NCBI RefSeq assembly: GCF_044904705.1
Contig: NZ_JADIKL010000008.1
Coordinates: 124,001 to 188,000 of the forward strand
Source: Rhodanobacter_A agri
GTDB lineage: Bacteria; Pseudomonadota; Gammaproteobacteria; Xanthomonadales; Rhodanobacteraceae
Direction of reading: 5' to 3'
DNA length: 64,000 nucleotides
In this document: positions 42,869-51,411 of the stretch, one piece after another
Layout of the letters: the number at the start of each line of letters is the position of its first letter
How positions within the stretch are numbered: position 1 is the first letter of the stretch
Position numbers and translations under genes: made by a program
The notes under the pieces: model-generated
What the model was told of the DNA's origin: nothing
What the model saw: the letters and a program-made list of their open reading frames with translations, nothing else
Database searches by the model: none

Positions 42869-43435
42869 ATGAATAACGTGATTCTTGCAACTGGTTTGGC
42901 CGTGATCGGGGCCGGACTTTTGGCTGCCCCGTCAGTCGCGCGGGCCGCTGATGGAACCATCACTTTCAACGGCGACATCACCGGGCAGACCTGCGACATC
43001 AACGGCAATGGCACGGGCGGCGAGGACTTCACCGTGAATCTGCCAACCGTTTCCGCGAGTACGCTGGCATCGAGCGGGGCGTGGGCCGGCCGCACTCCCT
43101 TCAACATCGGGTTGAGCAACTGCTCGCCGGCAACCGGCAACGTTTCGACCTATTTCGAACCGGGAACCAGCGTCAACCAGAGTACGGGGCAGCTGATCGT
43201 GGACGGCGGTGGCACTGCCGCAACGAATGTGGAGCTGGCGCTGTTGAATGAGGACACCAGCCAGATCCATGTCGGTGAGACCACGAGCGGCACGGATAGC
43301 TCGGGTACCGGGAGCGTGGCCCTGTCCAGCGGCGCCGCCACGCTGAACTACTACGTGCAATACGTGGCCACCAACGGCGCGGCGACGGAAGGCAGCGTTG
43401 CCAGTCGCGTGGATTACACCATCGTTTACAACTGA
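42869..43435 (+). CDS. Type 1 fimbrial major subunit
   Basis: Chaperone-usher pilin of 188 residues. Signal peptide about 1-26 (ends SVARAAD). The mature N-terminus DGTITFNGDITGQTCDINGNG is the classic pilin donor strand plus first cysteine; the second cysteine is in IGLSNCSP. The penultimate tyrosine and terminal beta strand (VASRVDYTIVYN) needed for chaperone binding are present. The start at 42869 has GGAGGG 7 bases upstream. It is the first gene of a four-gene operon and lies about 400 bases downstream of element C. Confidence 0.93.
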   Translation: MNNVILATGLAVIGAGLLAAPSVARAADGTITFNGDITGQTCDINGNGTGGEDFTVNLPTVSASTLASSGAWAGRTPFNIGLSNCSPATGNVSTYFEPGTSVNQSTGQLIVDGGGTAATNVELALLNEDTSQIHVGETTSGTDSSGTGSVALSSGAATLNYYVQYVATNGAATEGSVASRVDYTIVYN

Positions 43436-43509
43436 TGGACGGGCGGCCAGTTCCCGTGGGCTGGCCGCTTTCCCCGAACGCTCTTGTCCGTACTTTCCGG
43501 GTCCAGTCG

Positions 43510-44253
43510 ATGAAGCCTACGTTGCAATGGACTGCAGTCCTCGCGTTTTCCCTGTTCGCGATATATCCGGCGAGGGCGAATGTCGTCATCCACGGCACGC
43601 GCGTGGTGTATCCGGGCAAGGCACGCGAGGTGATTATCCAGTTGAGCAATCACGGCACCTCACCTTCGTTGGTGCAGGCGTGGCTGGACAACGGCGACGC
43701 GAAGATGACGCCAGACGAGAGCAATGCCCCTTTCGCGTTGACGCCGCCGGTCTTCCGGCTCAACCCGAACAAGGGGCAGGCGTTGCGCCTGATGTACACG
43801 GGACGTCCGCTGCCGAAGGACCGGGAGAGCCTGTTCTGGCTCAACATGCTGGAAGTGCCGCCGATGCCGGCGGGTAGCACCGGCAAGAACTACCTGCAAT
43901 TGGCGTTCCGTTCGCGCATCAAGGTTTTTTTTCGCCCGCCGGGGCTGCCCGGGCAGGCCAACGAAGCGCCCGCCAAGCTGCACTGGCATGTCGTGCCTTC
44001 GTCCGATGGAAAGGGCCTCGGCCTGGAATGCGATAACCCGACGCCTTACTACGTTTCCTTCAGCCGGGTGGGCGTGACGGTCGATGGTCGCCCTTATGCC
44101 TTCGACAAGGGAGGCATGGTGGCTCCGGCGGCCAAGGCCTTCTTCCCGCTGGCCGGCTTGTCGTCGCTACCGCCTGCCGGGACCGAAGTGGATTTCACCT
44201 CGATCAACGATTACGGCGGCGACAAGCCCCGCAAGTCGACACTGGAGCGCTGA
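43510..44253 (+). CDS. Fimbrial periplasmic chaperone (PapD-like)
   Basis: Periplasmic pilus chaperone of 247 residues with two Ig-like domains. Signal peptide about 1-23 (ends YPARANV). VVIHGTRVVYPGKAREVIIQLSNHG contains the arginine that anchors subunit C-termini, and the second key residue is the lysine in FRLNPNKGQALRLMYTG, with the conserved G1-strand pattern. FWLNMLEVPPMP and YLQLAFRSRIKVFFRP are family signatures. The gene follows the pilin after 74 bases. Confidence 0.95.
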   Translation: MKPTLQWTAVLAFSLFAIYPARANVVIHGTRVVYPGKAREVIIQLSNHGTSPSLVQAWLDNGDAKMTPDESNAPFALTPPVFRLNPNKGQALRLMYTGRPLPKDRESLFWLNMLEVPPMPAGSTGKNYLQLAFRSRIKVFFRPPGLPGQANEAPAKLHWHVVPSSDGKGLGLECDNPTPYYVSFSRVGVTVDGRPYAFDKGGMVAPAAKAFFPLAGLSSLPPAGTEVDFTSINDYGGDKPRKSTLER

Positions 44254-44277
44254 ATCCGGCTGCGTGGAGGAGCCTTC

Positions 44278-47121
44278 ATGGGAATGCATATGGCACAAGG
44301 AGGCAGGACGGATGTCGCAAGCGCAAGGAAGCAACAGCACCGGTCTGCGCGAGCGCTGCGCCGGCACCCGCTTGCCGCGGTGGTTTTCGGGGTCCTTGGC
44401 AGCACTCCCGTGATGGCCGCGGCGGCAAGCGCGGAGGTCGTGGAGACGGATACTCCTTCGGAGACGGCTGCCGAGGGGGCGGAACCGTCTTTCAACCGCG
44501 CCTTCCTGAAGGGGGGCGCCAAGGACATGGACCTTTCGCGTTTCGAACACGACGACCCGGTGCTGCCGGGCGCTCATCGGGTCGACATCTATATCAATGG
44601 CGATCGCATCGGCAACGAACAGGTGCAGTTCAGGGCGGGCGCAAGCGAACGCGCCCGCCCGTGCTTCAGTCGCGAACAACTTGAACGTTACGGCGTGGAT
44701 GTTTCGGGACTGATGGCGCCATCGGGCCAGGGGGCTTGCCACCGTATCGAACAGTGGGTGACGGATGCCGCGGACAGCTACGACAGCGCGCAGTTCCGCC
44801 TCGACCTGAGCATGCCCCAGGCTGCCATGGTTCGTACCCCGCGCGGCTACGTGGCGCCGCAATACTGGGATCGTGGCATCGACGCGGGCGTGCTGGGCTA
44901 CAGCTTCAATGCCTTCCGCATGCGCAACCGTGTTGGCGATGCATGGCAGGACAATCGCGTACTGGGGCCGGACGGCAATGCACTCTCCGTCGGGGGCGCG
45001 ATTCCCGCCGGCAGCACGATCCACGGAGCCATCATCCCCGGCGGCAGCGTGTTCAATGCAGATGGTCGCATCCTCGGGCCGGACGGCAAGCCGTGGATGC
45101 CGCCATCGGGCGCGCGCCGCCTGGTGCAGGATTCGGCCTACCTCGGTTTGAACGCCGGCTTGAATATCGGCGACTGGCAAATCCGGCATGAGTCATCGTT
45201 GACGTGGCAGACCGGTGCCGGCCGGCATTGGCAGGACATCGCCAGTTATGCGCGGCGGAGTTTTGCCGGGATTCGCAGCCAGCTGATCGTCGGCGACACC
45301 AGTACCAGCGGAGAGATGTTCGACACGGTCGCGTTTCGCGGCGTCCGCCTGGCCTCCGACGACCGCATGCTGCCGGGTTCGCTGCGCGGCTATGCGCCCG
45401 TGGTGCGAGGGGTCGCGTCGAGCAACGCCCGCGTGTCGGTCCGCCAGAACGGCTACCTGATCTATCGGGTCGCGGTTGCGCCGGGACCTTTCGAGATCAA
45501 CGACCTGTACCCCAGCAGCTACGGCGGCGACCTGCAAGTGACCGTTACCGAGGCGGACGGCAGCGAGCACCGCTTCGCGGTGCCGTATTCCTCCGTCGCG
45601 CAGCTGCTGCGCCAGGGCTTTTCGCGCTACAGCGTCACCGCGGGTTATGTGCGCGGCGACTACCTGCGTGGCCGTCCCTACCTGCTCCAGGGCATCTATC
45701 AGCACGGCGTGACCAACCTCGTGACCGGTTATGGCGGCATGGTGGCCAGCCAGGGCTACGCTGCCTTGCAGGTCGGCGGTGGATTCAATACGCGGATCGG
45801 TGCGTTCTCGGCGGATCTTACGCATGCGCGCGCACGGCTCCCGGGCACGCGCGACTCGCGGGGAAAGAGTTTCAAACTCGGCTACAGCAGGCTCCTTGCC
45901 GGCACGGGCACCAGCTTCCTGGTGGCTGCCTACCGCTACTCGACGTCAGGCTACCTTGGCTTGCAGGAGGCCTTGCTGAGCCGTGACCTGGCCCGGCGTG
46001 GGCTTGGCATCGATGCCGTCCGGCGCCAGCGCAGCCGGTTCGAAGCGACCATGAACCAGCCGCTGGGCCGCGCGGGGGCGTTCTACGCCAGCGGTTCGCT
46101 TTCGCGTTACTGGAACGCGTCAGGCTCGGACGTGCAATACCAGGCCGGCTATACCAGCCATGTCGGCCATCTGGGTTTCTCGGCGACGGTATCGCGTACG
46201 CGCGACGCCTTCGGCATGCGCGAGACGCAGTACTTCGTGCATTTCTCGTTGCCGTTGGGGCACGCGGCGCATGCGCCCACGCTCAGCGGCACGTTCGCGC
46301 ACAGCGACCGCGGTTACAGCACCCGCGAGCTTGGCCTAAGCGGCAACGCGGGCAGGGAGGGCGAGTTCAGCTACGGCGTCGCGGCGAACAACGATAGCCG
46401 GGGCGGCGGCAGCGGCAGCGGCTCGGCGAGTCTGCAATACCTCAGCCCGTACAGCACGCTCAGTGCTTCGTATGCGCAAGGTGCTGGCTATAGCCAGGCG
46501 TCGCTGGGGGCAAACGGCGTCTTGCTGGTGCATGGTGGGGGCGTGACCTTCAGTCCTCAGCAAGGCAGGACCATGGCGTTGATCGAGGCCCGGGGCGCCA
46601 AGGGGGCGCAGGTTTCCAACTACGCCGGCGTACACGTGGATGGCCGTGGCTATGCACTGGTGGCGAACCTGATTCCGTATCAGCAGAACACCGTGCAGCT
46701 CGACCCGTATGGCACCTCCACGGACGTGCAATGGCAGAACACCAGCCAGCAGGTGGCGCCTTACGCCGGCGCCGTGGTGAAGCTGGTTTTCCGCACCACG
46801 CTGGGGCGCTCTGCGCTGATGGAGGCGCGCGGCCCCTACGGCGATCCGTTGCCGTTTGGTGCTGACGTGCTCGATGAACAGGGACAGACGGTGGGCGTGG
46901 TGGGGCAGGCCAGCCGGCTCTTCCTGCGTGGCTTGGCCGACAGCGGCACCTTGCATGTGAAATGGGGCGATCAGCCGGATCAGCAATGCCGGATCGACTA
47001 CGCGCTGCCGTCCCGCGGCAAGAGCAGCCGACGTTCCTATTACGACACGCTTAGTGCCGTATGTCGCTCGGCAGGCGGTGCCGCAGCTGCATCCCTGCCC
47101 GCTGAAGAGGAGGCGCCATGA
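44278..47121 (+). CDS. Outer-membrane fimbrial usher (FimD/PapC)
   Basis: Outer-membrane pore that assembles and exports pilus subunits, 947 residues. An unusually long, basic leader precedes the hydrophobic core, with cleavage probably near residue 48. The N-terminal domain begins FNRAFLKGGAKDMDLSRFEHDD and PGAHRVDIYINGDRIG. The 24-strand barrel covers roughly 150-800 with plug blocks (SLRGYAPVVRGVASSNARVSVRQNGYLIY). C-terminal domains include GASLPFGADVLDEQGQTVGVVGQ-like strands. The ribosome site GGAGGAG precedes the ATG. It overlaps the adhesin start by 4 bases. Confidence 0.96.
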   Translation: MGMHMAQGGRTDVASARKQQHRSARALRRHPLAAVVFGVLGSTPVMAAAASAEVVETDTPSETAAEGAEPSFNRAFLKGGAKDMDLSRFEHDDPVLPGAHRVDIYINGDRIGNEQVQFRAGASERARPCFSREQLERYGVDVSGLMAPSGQGACHRIEQWVTDAADSYDSAQFRLDLSMPQAAMVRTPRGYVAPQYWDRGIDAGVLGYSFNAFRMRNRVGDAWQDNRVLGPDGNALSVGGAIPAGSTIHGAIIPGGSVFNADGRILGPDGKPWMPPSGARRLVQDSAYLGLNAGLNIGDWQIRHESSLTWQTGAGRHWQDIASYARRSFAGIRSQLIVGDTSTSGEMFDTVAFRGVRLASDDRMLPGSLRGYAPVVRGVASSNARVSVRQNGYLIYRVAVAPGPFEINDLYPSSYGGDLQVTVTEADGSEHRFAVPYSSVAQLLRQGFSRYSVTAGYVRGDYLRGRPYLLQGIYQHGVTNLVTGYGGMVASQGYAALQVGGGFNTRIGAFSADLTHARARLPGTRDSRGKSFKLGYSRLLAGTGTSFLVAAYRYSTSGYLGLQEALLSRDLARRGLGIDAVRRQRSRFEATMNQPLGRAGAFYASGSLSRYWNASGSDVQYQAGYTSHVGHLGFSATVSRTRDAFGMRETQYFVHFSLPLGHAAHAPTLSGTFAHSDRGYSTRELGLSGNAGREGEFSYGVAANNDSRGGGSGSGSASLQYLSPYSTLSASYAQGAGYSQASLGANGVLLVHGGGVTFSPQQGRTMALIEARGAKGAQVSNYAGVHVDGRGYALVANLIPYQQNTVQLDPYGTSTDVQWQNTSQQVAPYAGAVVKLVFRTTLGRSALMEARGPYGDPLPFGADVLDEQGQTVGVVGQASRLFLRGLADSGTLHVKWGDQPDQQCRIDYALPSRGKSSRRSYYDTLSAVCRSAGGAAAASLPAEEEAP

Positions 47122-48218
47122 AGTCTGCATGGCCATATGCCGCACGGGCACGCATCGGCTGGCGATTTTCTTCTTCCGGCGCGGGCGCCCGTGGGCGTCG
47201 CCTGCTGCCGAAGTTGGCGATGCTCTTGCTCTTGCTTGCGGGATCCAGGGCGGCGATGGCAACGGCTACCTGTCGCGGCGGGGGACAGAACTATCTCGTC
47301 AATGTGCCTTCCTCCATCACGGTGCCACGGGACGCCGCTGTCGGAACCGTGCTGGCAACATTCAGCTACAGCAGCAGCCTCCCCAGCATCTGGACGTGCA
47401 GTGTCAACAACAGCTCGTCCACTGGCGCCGGCTTCAGGGGCGAGGGGGCTACCGTCGGTACTTATACGATCTCTGGGCAATCGGTTCCGGCGCACATGAC
47501 GGCGGTGCCGGGCGTCGGTATCGCCTTCTATGTAAGGCAGCATGTCAATGGTTGTGGATGGGGGGCCCGCCAGGAGGTTGCGCCGGCCACGGGCTATGCC
47601 TGGACGGCGTGCAACCAGAACGGCACGGTGTTCAACGGACTCCAGATCGGCGTGGCGTTCGTGAAAACGGGGCCGATAACGCCCGGCATTCTGCCGGGAG
47701 GCATCGTGGGTTACGGTGTGGCGATCGTGAACAACAATCCCGTCCAGGCACCAGGGACCAGCCGCGTTTCTTTCAGTATTCCCAACGTCCAGATTTCCGA
47801 GATGGCATGCGAGACGCCGGACGTCATGGTTCGCCTGGGGTCGCACCTGCCGAGCGAGATGCCCGCGATCGGCACTACCACGCAGGCCGTCGGCTTCGAC
47901 ATCAGCCTGAATAACTGCCCGGCCGGCCTGGGTCGCATTCAATACCGCCTCGATCCCACGACCGCGGTGCTGAGCGCTGCGGATTCGGTGATTGCCCTGG
48001 ACGGCAGTTCGTCGGCTTCCGGGGTCGGCGTGCAATTGTTGAACGACGACGGGACCACCGCCTTCCAGCTGGGCAAGGACCAGACGTTTTCAGATTACGA
48101 CCCAAGTTCCGGCGGAAGCTATGTCATCCCGCTGAAGGCCCGCTACTACCGGGTGGGCGGTGCCATCGCCGGGGGGGCGGCAAACACCTCGGTAACCGTG
48201 ACCATGCAATACCAATGA
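47118..48218 (+). CDS. Fimbrial tip adhesin (FimH-like two-domain)
   Basis: Probable receptor-binding tip subunit, 366 residues, twice the size of the pilin. A long basic n-region (residues 1-30) precedes the signal hydrophobic core LAMLLLLLAG, cleavage near TAT/C. Residues about 50-215 form a lectin-like domain with its own cysteines (ATCRGG; WTCSVNN; NGCGWG; TACNQNG). From about 225 a pilin domain begins, with CETPDVMVRLGSHLPSEM, a second cysteine in ISLNNCPAG, and the C-terminal strand GGAANTSVTVTMQYQ. It is last in the operon, coupled to the usher by ATGA overlap. The ligand is unknown. Confidence 0.92.
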   Translation: MKSAWPYAARARIGWRFSSSGAGARGRRLLPKLAMLLLLLAGSRAAMATATCRGGGQNYLVNVPSSITVPRDAAVGTVLATFSYSSSLPSIWTCSVNNSSSTGAGFRGEGATVGTYTISGQSVPAHMTAVPGVGIAFYVRQHVNGCGWGARQEVAPATGYAWTACNQNGTVFNGLQIGVAFVKTGPITPGILPGGIVGYGVAIVNNNPVQAPGTSRVSFSIPNVQISEMACETPDVMVRLGSHLPSEMPAIGTTTQAVGFDISLNNCPAGLGRIQYRLDPTTAVLSAADSVIALDGSSSASGVGVQLLNDDGTTAFQLGKDQTFSDYDPSSGGSYVIPLKARYYRVGGAIAGGAANTSVTVTMQYQ

Positions 48219-48328
48219 TGGGGCCGTCCTTCGCATTCGTATCCTGCGAATTCCACGACGCGGCCTTTCCGTCCTGGCGCCGGAAACCTGCCGCCTTGCC
48301 GGCATCGGTGGCCGGCCGCGGGAAATCC

Positions 48329-48365
48329 GGCAGCCGTCTCCCGGGACAGGGAGAAACGGCTGCGG
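48329..48365 (+). terminator. Hairpin after the pilus operon
   Basis: GGCAGCCGTCTCCC and GGGAGAAACGGCTGC form an interrupted stem (outer CAGCCG/CGGCTG, inner CTCCC/GGGAG). It lies about 115 bases after the adhesin stop. No T run follows, so its role as a terminator is uncertain. Confidence 0.4.
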
Positions 48366-48424
48366 CACGAAGAAACACCCGATCTTTTGAATCCCGGGAT
48401 GCCGACGATGGCGGATTGCCCCGG

Positions 48425-50239
48425 TTACTCGGCCCTGCCGGCCAGCGGTGCGCAATGCCAGGTCAGCCAGGCGAGGTCGGCGCCTTCCAGCAGTGGGGAC
48501 AGCGCGGCGCGCACGGTGGCGTGGTAGTCGTCCAGCCAGGCGCGTTCGTCGGGGCTGAGCAGGCCGGGTTCCAGCGCACGGCGATCGAACGGGCACAGCG
48601 TGAGCGTCTCGAAGGCGAGGAAGTCGCCGAATTCGGTGCGGTCGGCTTCGACTGCCACGGCGAGGTTCTCGTGGCGGATGCCATGGCGGCCGGGCTTGTA
48701 CAGGCCGGGTTCGATGGAGGAGATCATGCCCGGCTCCAGCGCCACCAGCGCGCCACCGCTCACCGGCGGGCGGATCGACTGCGGGCCTTCGTGCACGTTG
48801 AGGAAGTAACCCACACCGTGGCCGGTGCCGTGGCCGTAGTCGCAGCCGGCAGCCCATAGCGGCGCACGCGCCAGCGCGTCGAGCTGCGGGCCGCTGGCGC
48901 CCTTCGGGAAGCGGGCGCGGCTGAGCGCGATCATGCCCTTGAGCACCAGGGTGGCGTCGCGGCGTTGCTCGACGGTGGTTTCTCCCAGCGCCAGCACGCG
49001 GGTGATGTCGGTGGTGCCGCCGAGGTACTGGCCGCCGGAGTCGATCAGCAGCAAGCCCTTCGCCTGCAGCGCGCTGTGCGATTCCTGGGTGGCGCGGTAA
49101 TGCGGCAGGGCACCGTTGGCCTGGTAGCCGGCGATGGTGGCGAAACTCTCGCCCACGAACTCCGGTTGCGCCGCGCGCGCGGCATGCACGAGGCGATGCA
49201 CATCCAGCTCGGTGAGCGGCTTGCCTTGGGCCAACTGGTGCTCGATCTCGCGGAACGCGCCGGCCAGTGCCGCGCCGTCGCGGCGCATCACCTCGCGCAC
49301 GCGATCCAGCTCGGCCGGGCTCTTCACCGCCTTGAATGCGGTGCTGGGATTGGCGGCTTCGATGCGCTGCACGTCGGCGGGGATCGCGTTGCTGATCGTG
49401 CAGACCACGCGCGCGGGGTCGAACAGCAGGACTTCGCCCTTGCGCAGCTCGGCCAGCGCGCCGGTGATGCCGGCATAGCCGGCGATCGCCACACCGTCGG
49501 CGGCGAGCTGGGCGACCAGCGCATCGTCGAACTTGCCGCGCTCGGCGAACAAGGTGGCCTTGCCCTCGGCCGCGACCAGCAGGTGGGCGAGGAAGACCGG
49601 GTTGCACTCCACGTCGCTGCCGCGCAGGTTGGTGAGCCAGGCGATGTCGTCGAGGCTGGAAACAAGGTGATGGGTGGCGCCGCGCTTGCGCAGCGCGTTG
49701 CGCAGGCGGTTGAGCTTGTCCGTACGCGAAGTGCAGGCCCAGGCGATCGGATGCTCGACGATGCGTGCATGGGGCAGGGCGGGCCGGTCGTGCCAGGCCG
49801 CGCCGGGCAGGTCGAGATCGGTGCGTACGCGCACGCCGTGTGCGCCCAGCTTGCCTTCCATCGCACGCAGGCCGGCCAGCGAGACGCTGTCGCCGGCTAC
49901 GGCCAGCACGTCGCCCTGATGCAGGTGCGTGGCCAGCCAGTCCATGTGCTCGGGCGTGTGCGGCACGTGCAGCTTCATCAAGGCGATGCCGCTGCCGGCG
50001 AGTTGCTGCTCGGCTTGCGAGAAATAGCGCGAGTCGGTCCACAGGCCCGCCTGCTCGCGGCCCACCACCAGGGTGCCGGCCGAGCCGGTGAAGCCGGACA
50101 GCCATACGCGTGCCTGCCAGTGCTCGGGCAGGTATTCGGACAGATGCGGGTCGGCGCTGGGGACGACCACGGCGGCGACGCCGTGCTGCTGCATGGCCGC
50201 GCGCAGCGCGGCGATCCGGGCGGGGATGGATGTGCTCAT
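48425..50239 (-). CDS. Three-domain Xaa-Pro aminopeptidase (M24B)
   Basis: Metallopeptidase that removes N-terminal residues before proline, 604 residues. It has the long three-domain layout of eukaryotic-type aminopeptidase P rather than the 440-residue PepP. Two N-terminal creatinase-like domains (PSADPHLSEYLPEHWQARVWLSGFTGSAGTLVV; SLDDIAWLTNLRGSDVECNPVF) precede the pita-bread domain from about 300. Metal ligands are in LLIDSGGQYLGGTTDITRV (two Asp), GHGTGHGVGYFLNVHEGP (His), SSIEPGLY (Glu) and IRHENLAV (Glu). The start at 50239 is chosen for the opening MSTSIPARIAALRAAM; an ATG three codons upstream is possible. It is divergent from cyoA. Confidence 0.94.
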   Translation of the reverse strand: MSTSIPARIAALRAAMQQHGVAAVVVPSADPHLSEYLPEHWQARVWLSGFTGSAGTLVVGREQAGLWTDSRYFSQAEQQLAGSGIALMKLHVPHTPEHMDWLATHLHQGDVLAVAGDSVSLAGLRAMEGKLGAHGVRVRTDLDLPGAAWHDRPALPHARIVEHPIAWACTSRTDKLNRLRNALRKRGATHHLVSSLDDIAWLTNLRGSDVECNPVFLAHLLVAAEGKATLFAERGKFDDALVAQLAADGVAIAGYAGITGALAELRKGEVLLFDPARVVCTISNAIPADVQRIEAANPSTAFKAVKSPAELDRVREVMRRDGAALAGAFREIEHQLAQGKPLTELDVHRLVHAARAAQPEFVGESFATIAGYQANGALPHYRATQESHSALQAKGLLLIDSGGQYLGGTTDITRVLALGETTVEQRRDATLVLKGMIALSRARFPKGASGPQLDALARAPLWAAGCDYGHGTGHGVGYFLNVHEGPQSIRPPVSGGALVALEPGMISSIEPGLYKPGRHGIRHENLAVAVEADRTEFGDFLAFETLTLCPFDRRALEPGLLSPDERAWLDDYHATVRAALSPLLEGADLAWLTWHCAPLAGRAE

Positions 50240-50439
50240 GCGCGGCATGGTAGCAGGCGCGCTTTCTGTGAGATGCCAGCCACACTAAGGCGCGGCAGGC
50301 AACGCGCAAGTTCATCGCGCAGCATGTTTCAACTGCGACATTGTGTCTCGACGGGGTGTCAATTTGTGCCGCCACTCACTACGATGCGCGCGCCGCATCC
50401 CCACGGCATCCCCCTTTTAGCCGTCCCAAAGAGTCGTTC

Positions 50440-51408
50440 GTGAGCAAACGTACCGTCGTTTCCGCCTTGCGCTGGTCGTGCGCAGGCATCGCCGTGTTCC
50501 TCGCCGGCTGCAACATGGAAGTCCTCTCGCCGAAGGGCGATGTGGGCATGCATGAGAAGAACCTGATCCTGATCGCGCTAGGGCTGATGTCCGTGGTGGT
50601 GATCCCGGTGATTGGGCTGACCCTGTGGTTCGCGTGGCGCTACCGCGCCTCCAACACCAAGGCCACCTACGCCCCGAAGTGGGCGCACTCGACCAAGATC
50701 GAGGCGGTGATGTGGGGCATCCCCTGCGTCATCATCGCGATCCTCGCCGTCATCACTTGGCGCAGCACGCACGCGCTGGACCCGTACAAGCCGCTGGCGT
50801 CCGACGTGAAGCCGGTGACCATCGAGGCGGTGGCGCTGGACTGGAAGTGGCTGTTCATTTATCCGGACTACGGCGTGGCCAGCGTCAACCAGATCGCGTT
50901 CCCGGTGGACACGCCGGTGAACTTCAAGATCACCTCGGCCTCGGTGATGAACGCGTTCTTCATCCCGCAGCTGGGCAGCCAGATCTACGCGATGGCGGGC
51001 ATGCAGACCAAGCTGCACCTGATCGCGCGCGAGGCGGGCAACTACGACGGCCTGTCCTCCAACTACAGCGGTGCCGGGTTCTCCGACATGCGCTTCAAGG
51101 CGATCGCCACCAGTGCGCAGGGCTTCCAGGACTGGCTGGCCAAGGCGAAGGCCAGTTCGGCCACGCTCGATCTGCCAACCTACAAGACGCTGGAACAGCC
51201 CAGCGAGAAGGTGCCGGTGTCGTACTACGCGACGGTCGCGCCCGACCTGTTCGAGGACATCCTGCACAAGGACATGGGCGGCAAGCCCGCCGGCGACAAG
51301 CCGATGGAAGGCGCGCCGATGGAGGGCATGCCGATGCACGACATGCCGGCGCATGACGGCGTCGCCGTCGCCGCCTCGCACAACGATCACGCCAAGGCTG
51401 CGGAGTAA
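50440..51408 (+). CDS. cyoA: Cytochrome bo3 ubiquinol oxidase subunit II, GTG start
   Basis: Subunit II of the quinol oxidase, 322 residues. A lipoprotein signal with lipobox FLAGC (Cys near residue 24) and two membrane helices (about 44-68 and 85-108) lead to a periplasmic cupredoxin domain. The CuA cysteines are absent (SVMNAFFIPQLGSQIYAMAGMQ), as expected for a quinol oxidase. Unusually, the C-terminus is Met/His-rich (MEGAPMEGMPMHDMPAHD). The frame opens earlier, but GTG at 50440 gives the proper signal peptide with AAAGAG upstream. It begins the operon cyoABCD, three bases from cyoB. Confidence 0.94.
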   Translation: MSKRTVVSALRWSCAGIAVFLAGCNMEVLSPKGDVGMHEKNLILIALGLMSVVVIPVIGLTLWFAWRYRASNTKATYAPKWAHSTKIEAVMWGIPCVIIAILAVITWRSTHALDPYKPLASDVKPVTIEAVALDWKWLFIYPDYGVASVNQIAFPVDTPVNFKITSASVMNAFFIPQLGSQIYAMAGMQTKLHLIAREAGNYDGLSSNYSGAGFSDMRFKAIATSAQGFQDWLAKAKASSATLDLPTYKTLEQPSEKVPVSYYATVAPDLFEDILHKDMGGKPAGDKPMEGAPMEGMPMHDMPAHDGVAVAASHNDHAKAAE

Positions 51409-51411
51409 GCC

